From REEP01 sp964517265 (GTDB lineage: Bacteria; Pseudomonadota; Alphaproteobacteria; Rhodospirillales; Defluviicoccaceae): a stretch of 64,000 nt of DNA. Location: positions 1 to 64,000 of the forward strand of contig CAZFBS010000002.1 in NCBI GenBank assembly GCA_964517265.1, given 5' to 3'. Below, piece by piece: positions 18,714 to 27,078 of this stretch. Positions within the stretch are counted from its first letter, which is position 1; the number at the start of each line of letters is the position of its first letter. The translations under genes were made by a program, and so were the position numbers. The notes under the pieces were generated by a model. That model searched no databases. It was not told where the DNA came from and worked only from the letters and a program-made list of their open reading frames with translations.

Positions 18714-18802
18714 CCTTCAATTTGTCCACCCGAGGCGATCACATCATAGGAGAATATGGTACAAGCGCGCGAGTCCCGTGAATACTCCGGTCACCGCCGC
18801 CT

Positions 18803-20062
18803 ATGCACATCCTCTTCGCCCATAGTTCATTTCCCGCCCAGTTTGCCCATCTTGCCGCGAGTCTCGGCTCCGATCCGTCGCATGAGGTTGTGTTCCTCAC
18901 CAGCACCGCGACAAGACAAATTCCGGGAGTGAAACGGCGGATCATCGAGGCAACCCGCAAGGCATCACAGAGCACGCATCACTATCTGCAACCGCTGGAA
19001 ACCGCCGTCCTTCTTGGCCAAGCCGCCTTTCGCGAATGCCAGAACCTGATGCAGCAAGGCTTCCGCCCCGATGTCATCTACGCCCATGCCGGCTTTGGGC
19101 CCGGCCTGTTCCTGAGAGACGCATTCCCGAACGTGCCCTTGATCGGCTACTTCGAATGGTTCTACAGGAGCGAACAGTCCGATGCTGACTTTCTCGCCCG
19201 CCGCGGCTTGAGCGCTGACAATCGGCTTCGTATCCGCATGCGAAATGCCGGCATCCTCACAGAATTGCTGCAATGCGACCGCGGCGTCTGTCCTACCGCG
19301 TTCCAGCGCAGCCAGTTTCCGGAAGAGTTCCAGCGCAAGCTGGTGACACTCCATGATGGTGTCGACACCATATTCTTCAGGCCGGCCGTTGAAACGGCAG
19401 CGCGGCAACGTCTGCCGATCATGGACGTACCGAAGGACGCCGCTATCGTTACTTATACTGCCCGGGGTCTTGAGCCGTATCGGGGATTCCCGCAGTTCAT
19501 GCAGGCCTTGGCCTGTATTCAGCAGCGCAATCGCGATGTTCATGCCGTCATTGCCGGTTGCGATCGGGTGTTCTACAGCCCCCCGGCGCCCGCCGGAACC
19601 ACGTACAAAGAGATGATGCTGAAGCGGCTGCCGCAACTCGATCGCCGACGGCTTCATTTCGTCGACTTTCTCAGCTTGAAGGAGTACCGGGCCGTACTGC
19701 AGGCCTCCTCGGTACATGTTTATCTCACTGTACCGTTCGTTCTGTCATGGTCGCTGATCGAGGCAATGGCCACAGGCTGCGCGATCGTGGCATCGGACAC
19801 ACCGCCGGTTCGCGAAGTGGTCCAGGATACCGAAAGCGGACTGCTTGCCGATTTCCATGACCCCGAAGCGATTGCCGATCGTGTGTTGCAAGTCCTGAGC
19901 GACGCGAAGCTTGCGCATCGCCTTGGTGCCGCCGCGCGTCGTCATGCCGTTGATCGTTTCAGCTTGAACGATCTTCTGCCGCGACAGCTCAACCTTCTGA
20001 GACAGATGGCGGAACAGGGCCGAGCGGGGAGGATGGACCGGCCGCATTTTACCAAGCCTTAA
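18803..20062 (+). CDS. Glycosyltransferase, GT4-like (GT-B fold)
   Basis: The 419-residue protein is a GT-B glycosyltransferase. The N-terminal half starts MHILFAHSSFPAQFAHLA with the usual strand-turn-helix. The C-terminal half has VTYTARGLEPYRGFPQFMQA, the donor-site segment PFVLSWSLIEAMATGCAIVA containing the conserved glutamate, and DTESGLLADFHDPEAIAD. It probably adds a sugar from a nucleotide donor to a lipid-linked glycan in the cytoplasm. It is divergent from the Wzm-like gene and is followed nine bases later by a possible reading extension of a membrane protein gene, so the two may be cotranscribed. Donor and acceptor cannot be read from the sequence. Confidence 0.8.
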   Translation: MHILFAHSSFPAQFAHLAASLGSDPSHEVVFLTSTATRQIPGVKRRIIEATRKASQSTHHYLQPLETAVLLGQAAFRECQNLMQQGFRPDVIYAHAGFGPGLFLRDAFPNVPLIGYFEWFYRSEQSDADFLARRGLSADNRLRIRMRNAGILTELLQCDRGVCPTAFQRSQFPEEFQRKLVTLHDGVDTIFFRPAVETAARQRLPIMDVPKDAAIVTYTARGLEPYRGFPQFMQALACIQQRNRDVHAVIAGCDRVFYSPPAPAGTTYKEMMLKRLPQLDRRRLHFVDFLSLKEYRAVLQASSVHVYLTVPFVLSWSLIEAMATGCAIVASDTPPVREVVQDTESGLLADFHDPEAIADRVLQVLSDAKLAHRLGAAARRHAVDRFSLNDLLPRQLNLLRQMAEQGRAGRMDRPHFTKP

Positions 20063-20130
20063 TCGGGAAGGTGTCCAATCGGCGCATCGTCTCGCCCGAT
20101 GGCGCGACCTGTGATCGTGAGGACGAAGAG

Positions 20131-20985
20131 ATGGCGAACACTTCCGAGGAGGAAACAGCGGCTGGAGCAGCAGTTGAACCTAGCGGCAAAACGAAGCCAA
20201 CCCAGCCCATGGTTTTAGGAAAGATCCCTTCCGAACAAGCCGTTCAAGGATTTATCGAACGGATCGAGCCGCAACGTGTGTCCGGTTGGGCCTGCGACCG
20301 GCTAGCCCCAAACGCGGTCTTGGACATTGACATCTATCTTGACGGCGTGCTTCTGGCAACGGTGCGCGCGGATCGCTTTCGCCGAGACCTGAAAAGCGGG
20401 ACCAGTGAGGGTTGCCATGGCTTCCAAGCGTTCTTCGAGGATCCCGTTCCCGAACAGATGAGGCACCGTGTTACCGCTGTTGCGCGTTCCCGCAACGACG
20501 GTCCCGCCACCCGTCTCGTTAACCTAGTCGTCGATCCCCCTGTCCGCTCCCCCAGCAACTCACCGTCGCCCATCATGGCGACACCGGCCGACGGTGCCCG
20601 TGCGGATCAAGCGCCCCTTGCCGCCGGTGCCAAGCAGTGGCTGCTTCAGCTGTCCGCTGCGGATCGCAAACTTCAGGCGACCTGCAGTGCCGTGCTGAAG
20701 GAGATGCAGGAGGCGCTTGCCACGGTGTCGGCAACAGCAGCGCAGGTGACGAATACCGTCAAGGATGTTCGGACAACGCAGGAGCAACTGGCGCAGCACC
20801 TCGCGACGTTGGAGGTTTTTCAGGTACGCTTCGATGCCACATTGAAGGGTATTGAGGAAAAGATCCATTTGGCGAGGGGAGAGGGCAGGCGATCCGATCG
20901 AGGTCTGCGTGTTGCCGTTGCCGCGATTGCGGCGCTTTCCACTGCTTCGCTCGGGCTTGGACTTTGGTCCATCCTCGGCGGCTGA
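20131..20985 (+). CDS. Membrane-anchored coiled-coil protein with a glycan-cluster 'SGWACD' domain
   Basis: The function is unknown. Residues about 40-125 (FIERIEPQRVSGWACDR, DIDIYLDGVLLATVRADRFR, GCHGFQAFFEDP) form a beta-rich module of a kind that recurs in glycosyltransferases and other surface-glycan proteins of Alphaproteobacteria. This recognition rests on recalled family patterns. A helical, coiled-coil-like stretch follows (about 180-250), and a single C-terminal membrane segment (AVAAIAALSTASLGLGLWSI) would leave the protein facing the cytoplasm. ATG 20131 has AGGA seven bases upstream; a GTG at 20071 would add 20 residues. It is convergent with the HlyD-like gene. Confidence 0.6.
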   Translation: MANTSEEETAAGAAVEPSGKTKPTQPMVLGKIPSEQAVQGFIERIEPQRVSGWACDRLAPNAVLDIDIYLDGVLLATVRADRFRRDLKSGTSEGCHGFQAFFEDPVPEQMRHRVTAVARSRNDGPATRLVNLVVDPPVRSPSNSPSPIMATPADGARADQAPLAAGAKQWLLQLSAADRKLQATCSAVLKEMQEALATVSATAAQVTNTVKDVRTTQEQLAQHLATLEVFQVRFDATLKGIEEKIHLARGEGRRSDRGLRVAVAAIAALSTASLGLGLWSILGG

Positions 20986-21033
20986 CGTTGTCCGCTCAGC
21001 CGACAGCAATTGCCGTCTGCTTAGAACGCCTTG

Positions 21034-22389
21034 TTACTCTTCGCGGAAGGAATTCCGCATCCGGTCGGTGATCGGACTGAGAAAATAATCGATCGCTCGC
21101 CGGCGGCCGGTAACAATCATTACGGTGGCGGGCATCCCGGGAGATGGTTTCATGCTTTTGTGTTGCGCGAGGCTTTCCTCGGAAAGCTGCACGCGGGCAA
21201 GGAAGTAGGCATGTCCCGTTCGCTGATCCGATAACATGTCTGCGGATACGTACTGCACGAACCCGTCGAGCACTGGGCTGGTGCTGGTCTTGTATGCCAG
21301 CAGGCGCACCTGAGCGGGCAATCCTTCACGAACGACGTCGATGTCGGCCGGGTCAACGTGGCTTTCCACGATAAGGTCATCGTTGACTGGGACGATGTCC
21401 ATAATGGCTTCGCCGGGTGCAATGATCCCCCCAGGCGTGACGACACGAAGATCCACCACGATGCCATCCTGCGGTGAGACGACGATGCGTCGGTCGACCA
21501 CATCCCGGGCGGCGCGAATCCGCTCGGCGAGATCGGCTTTCATTGCCAGCGTCTGCTCCAGTTCGTCGGCGATTTCCGCCATCCGGACGTGGCTGATGTT
21601 CTCGATTTCAATCTTGGCCCCGTCAATCGCCTGCGTGTTGGCGGCAATGGTGTTGACCAGATCTCCGTGGCGCCCGACCAGGTCCGCAACCTGCCGCTCC
21701 AGTTCAAGCAGCCGCGGACGGCGCTCGTATCCCTGCTTGAACAGTGATGCCACCGCATTCAACTCGTCCCGGTACAGCGCCAACCTTCTGTCGTTTGCCA
21801 ACCGTTGCGATTCCAGCGATGCAATTGTATTGCGGAGCTGTTCAATGCGCCGGTTGATCAGCTCGACGGAGCTATCATGCGCGCGCCACCGGGCTTCGAA
21901 CAGGTCGCGCTCGGCCGTGATGGCCGAGTCGGCGCGCTGCCGCGCGGCGGCTTGCAGCAGTGCCTGGGAGAACGTGAGTGTCCGCAGATTGCCCTGCTCA
22001 GCGCGAAGCCGGGCCAATCTTGCTTCGGCGGTGATCTGCTGATTGAGCAGCTGGTCCAGTCGCGCCTGTGCTTCGGTGCTTTCAAGTTCGGCAAGATGCT
22101 GACCTGCAATCACCGACTCGCCTTCCTGGACCAGGATTGAACGCAAGATCCCGCCTTCGAGGTGCTGGACCGTTTTTCGCTGACTGTCGACGACCACTAC
22201 GCCCGGAGCAATGGCTGCGCTGTCGAGTTGCGCGAACAACAGCCAGCCGGCACCGCCGCCAAGCAGGCAAACAATGCAGATCGCAGCGCAGATCACGATT
22301 GCGCGGAACGAAGGTTCCTCTGAATCATCGAAGGCGGCATCGGCCGATACGGCCAGAAGATTGTGGGCACCAGCCATCCGAACGCTCAT
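21034..22389 (-). CDS. Type I secretion membrane fusion protein (HlyD/PrtE family)
   Basis: The 451-residue protein has one N-terminal membrane segment (about residues 28-50, ending AGWLLFAQL), a lipoyl-type half-domain (VVVDSQRKTVQHLEGGILRS), a long coiled coil (about 110-270) and a C-terminal beta domain with ISDQRTGHAYFLARVQLSEE and MPATVMIVTGRR, all typical of HlyD-family adaptors. It would bridge the inner-membrane ABC exporter to an outer-membrane TolC-like channel, which is not encoded in this window. It overlaps the ABC exporter gene by four bases and is the last gene of a minus-strand run starting at the RTX gene. Confidence 0.9.
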   Translation of the reverse strand: MSVRMAGAHNLLAVSADAAFDDSEEPSFRAIVICAAICIVCLLGGGAGWLLFAQLDSAAIAPGVVVVDSQRKTVQHLEGGILRSILVQEGESVIAGQHLAELESTEAQARLDQLLNQQITAEARLARLRAEQGNLRTLTFSQALLQAAARQRADSAITAERDLFEARWRAHDSSVELINRRIEQLRNTIASLESQRLANDRRLALYRDELNAVASLFKQGYERRPRLLELERQVADLVGRHGDLVNTIAANTQAIDGAKIEIENISHVRMAEIADELEQTLAMKADLAERIRAARDVVDRRIVVSPQDGIVVDLRVVTPGGIIAPGEAIMDIVPVNDDLIVESHVDPADIDVVREGLPAQVRLLAYKTSTSPVLDGFVQYVSADMLSDQRTGHAYFLARVQLSEESLAQHKSMKPSPGMPATVMIVTGRRRAIDYFLSPITDRMRNSFREE

Positions 22390-24143
22390 GATTGGGTTGA
22401 GGCGAATGCAAGCAGGGGACCGGCGGGAGCCGGTTCACGGGTGCTGGAGGATGCCTGTACCGTCAGCGATTTCACGATCTCTTCCCGCCGTCCCATTCTT
22501 TCTACGCATCCGGCACGCATGACTAAAAGTTGATCTGCGATCGAAAGGATTGACATCCGCTGTGCGATGATCACGACTGTCGCCCCTTCTCGCTTTGCCG
22601 CCGACACGGCATGGAGAAAAGCGTGTTCGCCTTCGCCGTCCATGTTGGAGTTGGGCTCGTCAAGAACCAGCAGGCGTGGAGAGCCGAACAGTGCCCGCGC
22701 AAGGGCGATCCTCTGCCGCTGCCCACCACTGAGTACGAAGCCGCTGTCGCCGACGATGGTCTCGTAACCGAGCGGAAGACGCCCGATCAGCTCATGAACG
22801 CCCGCACGTTTCGCCGCTGCGATCACATCAGCGGTGTCGGCTTCGGTGAAACGGGCGATGTTTTCCCGAATGGTGCCGTTGAGGAGAGCGGGGTCCTGTG
22901 GAAGATAGCCGACCTGAGCGCCGAAGCTCTCGCGCTCCCACGTGTAGACGTCATGTCCATCGAGATAGATGCCTCCGGTGGTCGGTTTCCACAGCCCGAC
23001 CATGAGCCTTGCCAGCGTTGATTTCCCGGCTCCGGACGGGCCGATGATGCCGAGGATCTGGCCCGGCTCCAGGGCGAAATCGATGCCCTTGAGGACCGGG
23101 CGGTCGGAACCGGCCGGCACGAAGCCAATGTGGTCGATCCGCAGGCTGCTCTGTACCGCTTCGACCGGCACGGAGGAGCGATCGTGAATGTGCTCTGTCA
23201 ACAGTGTACGCAGGCGCTTCAAGGCGCTGCTTGCCTGCGTCCATTGCCGCCATCCATCGATCAGTTGTTCGAAAGGAAGAAGGAGACGGCCCATGATCAT
23301 GGTTGTTGCCATGATGCTTCCCGCGGACGCCTCATGTTTGATAACGAGGACGGCGCCCGTTGCCAGCATCGTGATCTGCAACGCCATCCGAACCGCGCGG
23401 GCAATCGCGCCAAGGGCCTTGGCGCCGCTGTTGCCGGCTCCGAGCAGGCGGAGGGCACGGCTTTGGCCGCGACGCCAGCGGCGTGCGATGGCCGGGAGCA
23501 TACCCATCGACTCCAGGATTTCCGCCCGGCGAATTGCGGTCGTAACATCCGCATAGGACGCCAGCGCTGCCTCGTTGGCGAGGGCGGCCGGGCGCCTGAC
23601 AAGCAGGTCCATGATGATGCCGAAGCCAGTCAGCACGACAACTGCGAACAGCGCGACGATGCCAAACAGCGGATGCATCATGAAGAGCACGACGATAAAC
23701 AGCGGCGCCATCAAAAGATCGAATGGGACAGTGGCAGCGCCCCCTGTCACGAACTGCCGCAGTTCCTGCAGATCGCGCATGCCGCCGCCGCTTCCCGTGG
23801 ATTGCAGCCGCAACGACTCGCGAACGCTGGCTTGCAGTGTGATGGCCCCGAGCCGCCGCGCGATCCGCTCGCCGATGATCATGAAGACCCGGGCCCGGAT
23901 ATAGTCGAACATCGCGAGGAACACGAGGGCGCCAAACGCCATGATGGTCAGCATCGTTAAGGTGTCGAGACTGCGCCCGGCCAGGACGCGGTTGTACACC
24001 TGCAACATGTACAGAGGCATCACGAGATGCAGAAGGCTGATGAACAGCCCGATCGCCGCAGCGAACAGGAGTCCCGCCACACATTGGCGCAGGGTTTCAC
24101 GCAGCACGTCCGACTGCGGATGGGCCTCGGCGGTCACGGCCAC
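22386..24143 (-). CDS. Type I secretion ABC transporter (PrtD-like)
   Basis: This 585-residue exporter combines a membrane domain of about 300 residues (LHLVMPLYMLQVYNRVLAGR, FDYIRARVFMIIGERIARRL) with an ATPase domain carrying Walker A (IIGPSGAGKSTLARLMVG), the signature LSGGQRQRIALARALFG and Walker B (LLVLDEPNSNMD). The ASGSIM-type and VLAGRS motifs are those of the PrtD family, which secretes RTX proteins and surface-layer proteins without a peptidase domain. Its most likely cargo is the RTX protein encoded at 27079-28278. It overlaps the adaptor gene by four bases and starts four bases after the glycosyltransferase stop. Confidence 0.92.
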   Translation of the reverse strand: MAVTAEAHPQSDVLRETLRQCVAGLLFAAAIGLFISLLHLVMPLYMLQVYNRVLAGRSLDTLTMLTIMAFGALVFLAMFDYIRARVFMIIGERIARRLGAITLQASVRESLRLQSTGSGGGMRDLQELRQFVTGGAATVPFDLLMAPLFIVVLFMMHPLFGIVALFAVVVLTGFGIIMDLLVRRPAALANEAALASYADVTTAIRRAEILESMGMLPAIARRWRRGQSRALRLLGAGNSGAKALGAIARAVRMALQITMLATGAVLVIKHEASAGSIMATTMIMGRLLLPFEQLIDGWRQWTQASSALKRLRTLLTEHIHDRSSVPVEAVQSSLRIDHIGFVPAGSDRPVLKGIDFALEPGQILGIIGPSGAGKSTLARLMVGLWKPTTGGIYLDGHDVYTWERESFGAQVGYLPQDPALLNGTIRENIARFTEADTADVIAAAKRAGVHELIGRLPLGYETIVGDSGFVLSGGQRQRIALARALFGSPRLLVLDEPNSNMDGEGEHAFLHAVSAAKREGATVVIIAQRMSILSIADQLLVMRAGCVERMGRREEIVKSLTVQASSSTREPAPAGPLLAFASTQS

Positions 24144-24147
24144 CTTG

Positions 24148-25566
24148 CTACTCCACAGCCAACGGTTGATGCTTTCGGCAGCCGCATCTCTTGTTGCTTT
24201 TCAAGCCCTCGTTCCTCTTGTCCCAATTGCAACTGGCTTTCGCGGTCCCGGCCAGCGCTGCCCGGGGGTGCCGTTGCGCCGCCTCTTCGAGCGTAGGGGG
24301 AGGAGGGTTAACACCGTCCTTATTCAAGAGTGCTCGATAAAGCCGGGCATGCGCGGCAGCTGCCTCGCTGGGTTGCGGGACAACCGGCAGCCCGCCCTGG
24401 AGCTTCTCCAAAAGCCCGCGTTCCGTGGCCGCGCGGCGCATCGTGCGAGCAAGATCCGCAGCGTCTCCGGCGCGAAAGTGCAAACCGCTGACGCCGTCCT
24501 CGACCATTTCCGCCATGCCGCCGATGTCGGAACAGATCACCGGCCGCTGGTTGCGGAACGCTTCAAGGATGACGAGGGGGGCGTTTTCCCACCAAGTCGA
24601 CGGGACGATAATCCAGGCAACATCCGCCATCAGCTGGGCAATGTCGTTCCGAGCATATATCCCATGCCAAGCCACACTCTGCGGCGAGGCTGCAACGGCT
24701 TCGGCGAATGCGACGTTGAAGGATTCGCTCTGGAAGTGGATGCCGCCATGAATGGCCAGTGACACGGGAGCATCGGCGAGCTGACGGGTTGCCGCCAGAG
24801 CGACAAGAATCCCCTTATGCGGGGCTATGTTGCCGAAAAAGCCAAAACGCCCTCTCGATGCCGTATTGAAGATGTTACCGCGGCCCTTTTCTCTGTTCTG
24901 CGGCACGGCGTTAGCGATCACCTCGATACGTTCTGGCGGCAGCCCCCATTCCAGGAACCGCTTCCGGAGAAAATGGCTGGGCGCGATGAAGTGATCGACC
25001 AAGCCGAGCATCGTCTTGATATGCAGGGAGCGAATCAGGAACCGCCCTGGTGAGATGTCCGGAAAGCAGTTGTGGCAATCGAACGGAGTCGGGCCAAAGC
25101 AGAGAGAGCCCGAGGTTGTCCGGATCAACAGCCCATCGTTGAAGCAAAGGTTCGCGTAGTCATGCAGGGTGACGACGATCCGGACCTTAGGCAGCAGGCG
25201 CCGGACGACCATCAAGCCTTCAAGGCCCATCAGCGACAGATGATGAAAATGAACGATATCCGGCCGTGCTTCGGCCAGAACGGCGCGCATCGCCTGAACG
25301 AAGCTGTCGAGGTTCGGTTGCGCCATGGCGAATGGATCATAGCTTCCCACCCACATAAGCATCTCCAGGGGGGTGAGACGGATCCGTTCAAGTCTGCTCT
25401 CAGGGCGAAACGCGCGGTGCAGCCGCGTCACGCAGCCAAGGTACTGTGTATCGGCATACCCGGCCTTATGAAGCGCGTGGCAAAGGTCGTGAGTCATGAT
25501 CTCGGTCCCGCCCGGCGTCAGTTCGGGGTGACCGTGGCAAACGAACAGAATGCGCGGCCTGCTCAT
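24148..25566 (-). CDS. Glycosyltransferase, GT4-like
   Basis: The protein has 472 residues when started at ATG 25566, which overlaps the TGA of the preceding gene (ATGA) and gives the expected N-terminus MSRPRILFVCHGHPELTPGG with the glycine-rich acceptor-side loop. Further marks are DIVHFHHLSLMGLEGL, RIVVTLHDYANLCFN, a cysteine-rich insertion (CFGPTPFDCHNCFPD), and the donor-site motif STWWENAPLVILEAFRNQ with the two glutamates of the E-x7-E type. The last 50 residues are basic and poorly conserved. It lies inside the RTX/T1SS run, which suggests it builds the glycan linked to that surface protein or its anchor. Confidence 0.8.
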   Translation of the reverse strand: MSRPRILFVCHGHPELTPGGTEIMTHDLCHALHKAGYADTQYLGCVTRLHRAFRPESRLERIRLTPLEMLMWVGSYDPFAMAQPNLDSFVQAMRAVLAEARPDIVHFHHLSLMGLEGLMVVRRLLPKVRIVVTLHDYANLCFNDGLLIRTTSGSLCFGPTPFDCHNCFPDISPGRFLIRSLHIKTMLGLVDHFIAPSHFLRKRFLEWGLPPERIEVIANAVPQNREKGRGNIFNTASRGRFGFFGNIAPHKGILVALAATRQLADAPVSLAIHGGIHFQSESFNVAFAEAVAASPQSVAWHGIYARNDIAQLMADVAWIIVPSTWWENAPLVILEAFRNQRPVICSDIGGMAEMVEDGVSGLHFRAGDAADLARTMRRAATERGLLEKLQGGLPVVPQPSEAAAAHARLYRALLNKDGVNPPPPTLEEAAQRHPRAALAGTAKASCNWDKRNEGLKSNKRCGCRKHQPLAVE

Positions 25567-26549
25567 GCTGCCCGCTCCCGACGTGCAGGGGCGAAGGGAG
25601 CTAGGCGATGCCGCCAGCGTCGCTCCAGCAGGAGTCGATCTCTCTCGACCGCAGGATTGGCAAGGCCGTGCAGGCGTCCCGGTAGTCCGGCAGAACCAAG
25701 CCGAAACACGGTCGCTTCGGTCGCGAGGCAGGTTTTGAACCCGGCGGCAGCGGCAGTCAAACAGAAATCGGCGAGCCAATAATCGGATGTCATGTAACGC
25801 TGGGACAAGCCGCCGCATCGCTCGATGATGGAGCGGGGAAGAGCGATACACTCAGGAGAGACCGCAGCGACCTCCTTCACTGAGACGCCTGTCGCGTATC
25901 TGCAGGGTGAGCCGGCATGAATGGGATGGAGATCCCAAGAATCGTGTTTGTCGCCGGGATCTTCGTTCCGAAATCCGATCGAGAGGCCGTCGTTCCAGAG
26001 GGTGCGGTCGTCACGCAGCAGCCTGCCTCCAACAATGCCAGCGCTGCGGTGGCTCCTCAGCGGGCGGGCGAGCATGTCAATCCATCCTGGAGTCTCCGGC
26101 ACAACGGCGCCGTCCAACAGCACCAAGAGCGGCGCTTGCGATACCTGCACACTAGCGTTCAGGACACTGGCGGCGGTGCCAAGATGCCGAACAAGAACGA
26201 TTCGTGCCGGAACGCCATAAGCGGCATGAACATCGCCAAGAACGCTGATAATCTGCTGTTGATGCTGCCGGTCCTGACCGACAATGTAGATTGTCTCAAC
26301 AGCAGCAGTGGCGGGATCTGCGGCCATCTGGCCGACCCTGCACCTCATCAGCAAGGGATCATCCGGCACCGGCGCGATCACTGCGGCGGCTGGCTTGCGA
26401 GCGACAGGACCGAGGTCGAAGACCTTGACGATATCGTGCGTGCACGGGTTCATTGGGGTGCCGCTGCAGCCGCCCCGCGAAGGAGACGGCATCTGCAACG
26501 CGCCGTACAGGACAGCGGCTGGCGCATCCTGCTTTGCGAGACGAGCCAA
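25563..26549 (-). CDS. Glycosyltransferase-like protein (GT2 fold), probably lacking its N-terminus
   Basis: The 328-residue reading frame contains a GT-A-like core: VETIYIVGQDRQHQQQIISV, ARIVLVRHLGTAASVLNASV, then LLVLLDGAVVPETPGWIDML in the position of the DxD region, and IVGGRLLRDDRTLWNDGLS. Later come MTSDYWLADFCLTAAAAGF and a basic tail, as in family 2 enzymes. The first true start is unclear: the frame continues upstream without an obvious ribosome binding site until a TAG at 26591-26589, beyond which coding-like sequence continues in broken form to 27067. The gene may therefore be the surviving 3' part of a longer one. It is coupled to the downstream GT4 gene by an ATGA overlap. Confidence 0.6.
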   Translation of the reverse strand: MARLAKQDAPAAVLYGALQMPSPSRGGCSGTPMNPCTHDIVKVFDLGPVARKPAAAVIAPVPDDPLLMRCRVGQMAADPATAAVETIYIVGQDRQHQQQIISVLGDVHAAYGVPARIVLVRHLGTAASVLNASVQVSQAPLLVLLDGAVVPETPGWIDMLARPLRSHRSAGIVGGRLLRDDRTLWNDGLSIGFRNEDPGDKHDSWDLHPIHAGSPCRYATGVSVKEVAAVSPECIALPRSIIERCGGLSQRYMTSDYWLADFCLTAAAAGFKTCLATEATVFRLGSAGLPGRLHGLANPAVERDRLLLERRWRHRLAPFAPARRERAA

Positions 26550-26591
26550 GCAGGCCAGGACATGCCGGCGCGCCGCGACCCCGACCGGCTA

Positions 26592-27067
26592 GAACTCATC
26601 CTGCCGAACCATGCCGGAGCCGACCGTAGGGGTCGGGCGCCGAGCGTAACACGCAAGCAAATCATACCATGGTCGCTGAAGATAACAGCAAATGCGCCCG
26701 GGTATGTCTCCTCGCCCTCGGCCAGGATGAGGAACAGACGACCCGGGGCATCTTGATGCGGATCAAGGACGACAATCGTGGACCCGTCGGTATCCATAAC
26801 GTAGACCTACTCGTTGCCAACCGCCGCAGCATCGGCGTGAACGGCCAGGATGTGCCGCCGACATAAAGAGCCGAGCGCAGCCCTGATGTAAGGGAAGGGC
26901 GGTCGTGCCGGATGGCCACCGATCACGGCACGCGGTTGCCGCTCTCGGTACTTGCCCGCTTGCTCGTCCCAAACCAGCAGGGCGACACCTGGAGCAAGCC
27001 CATAAAGGCGAAGGGTTGTGCCCGGTGCGCGCACTGCTGGACTCCCATCCTTGGGCGTGGCGGCCAT
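26592..27067 (-). pseudogene. Broken reading frame upstream of the GT2-like gene
   Basis: From ATG 27067, twelve bases after the RTX gene stop, an open frame of 86 codons (RLYGLAPGVALLVWDEQAG and so on) ends in TAG, then continues in the same frame with coding-like sequence (DTDGSTIVVLDPHQDAPGR, LFLILAEGEETYPGAFAVIF). Near 26640 the coherent reading shifts to the frame of the GT2-like gene (MVRQDEF, then TAG at 26591, then PVGVAARRHVLACLARLAKQ). Read together, this looks like one N-terminal beta-rich domain plus glycosyltransferase, broken by two amber codons and one frameshift. Alternatives are two tiny genes, or sequence errors. Confidence 0.45.
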
Positions 27068-27078
27068 CCGAACGATGC

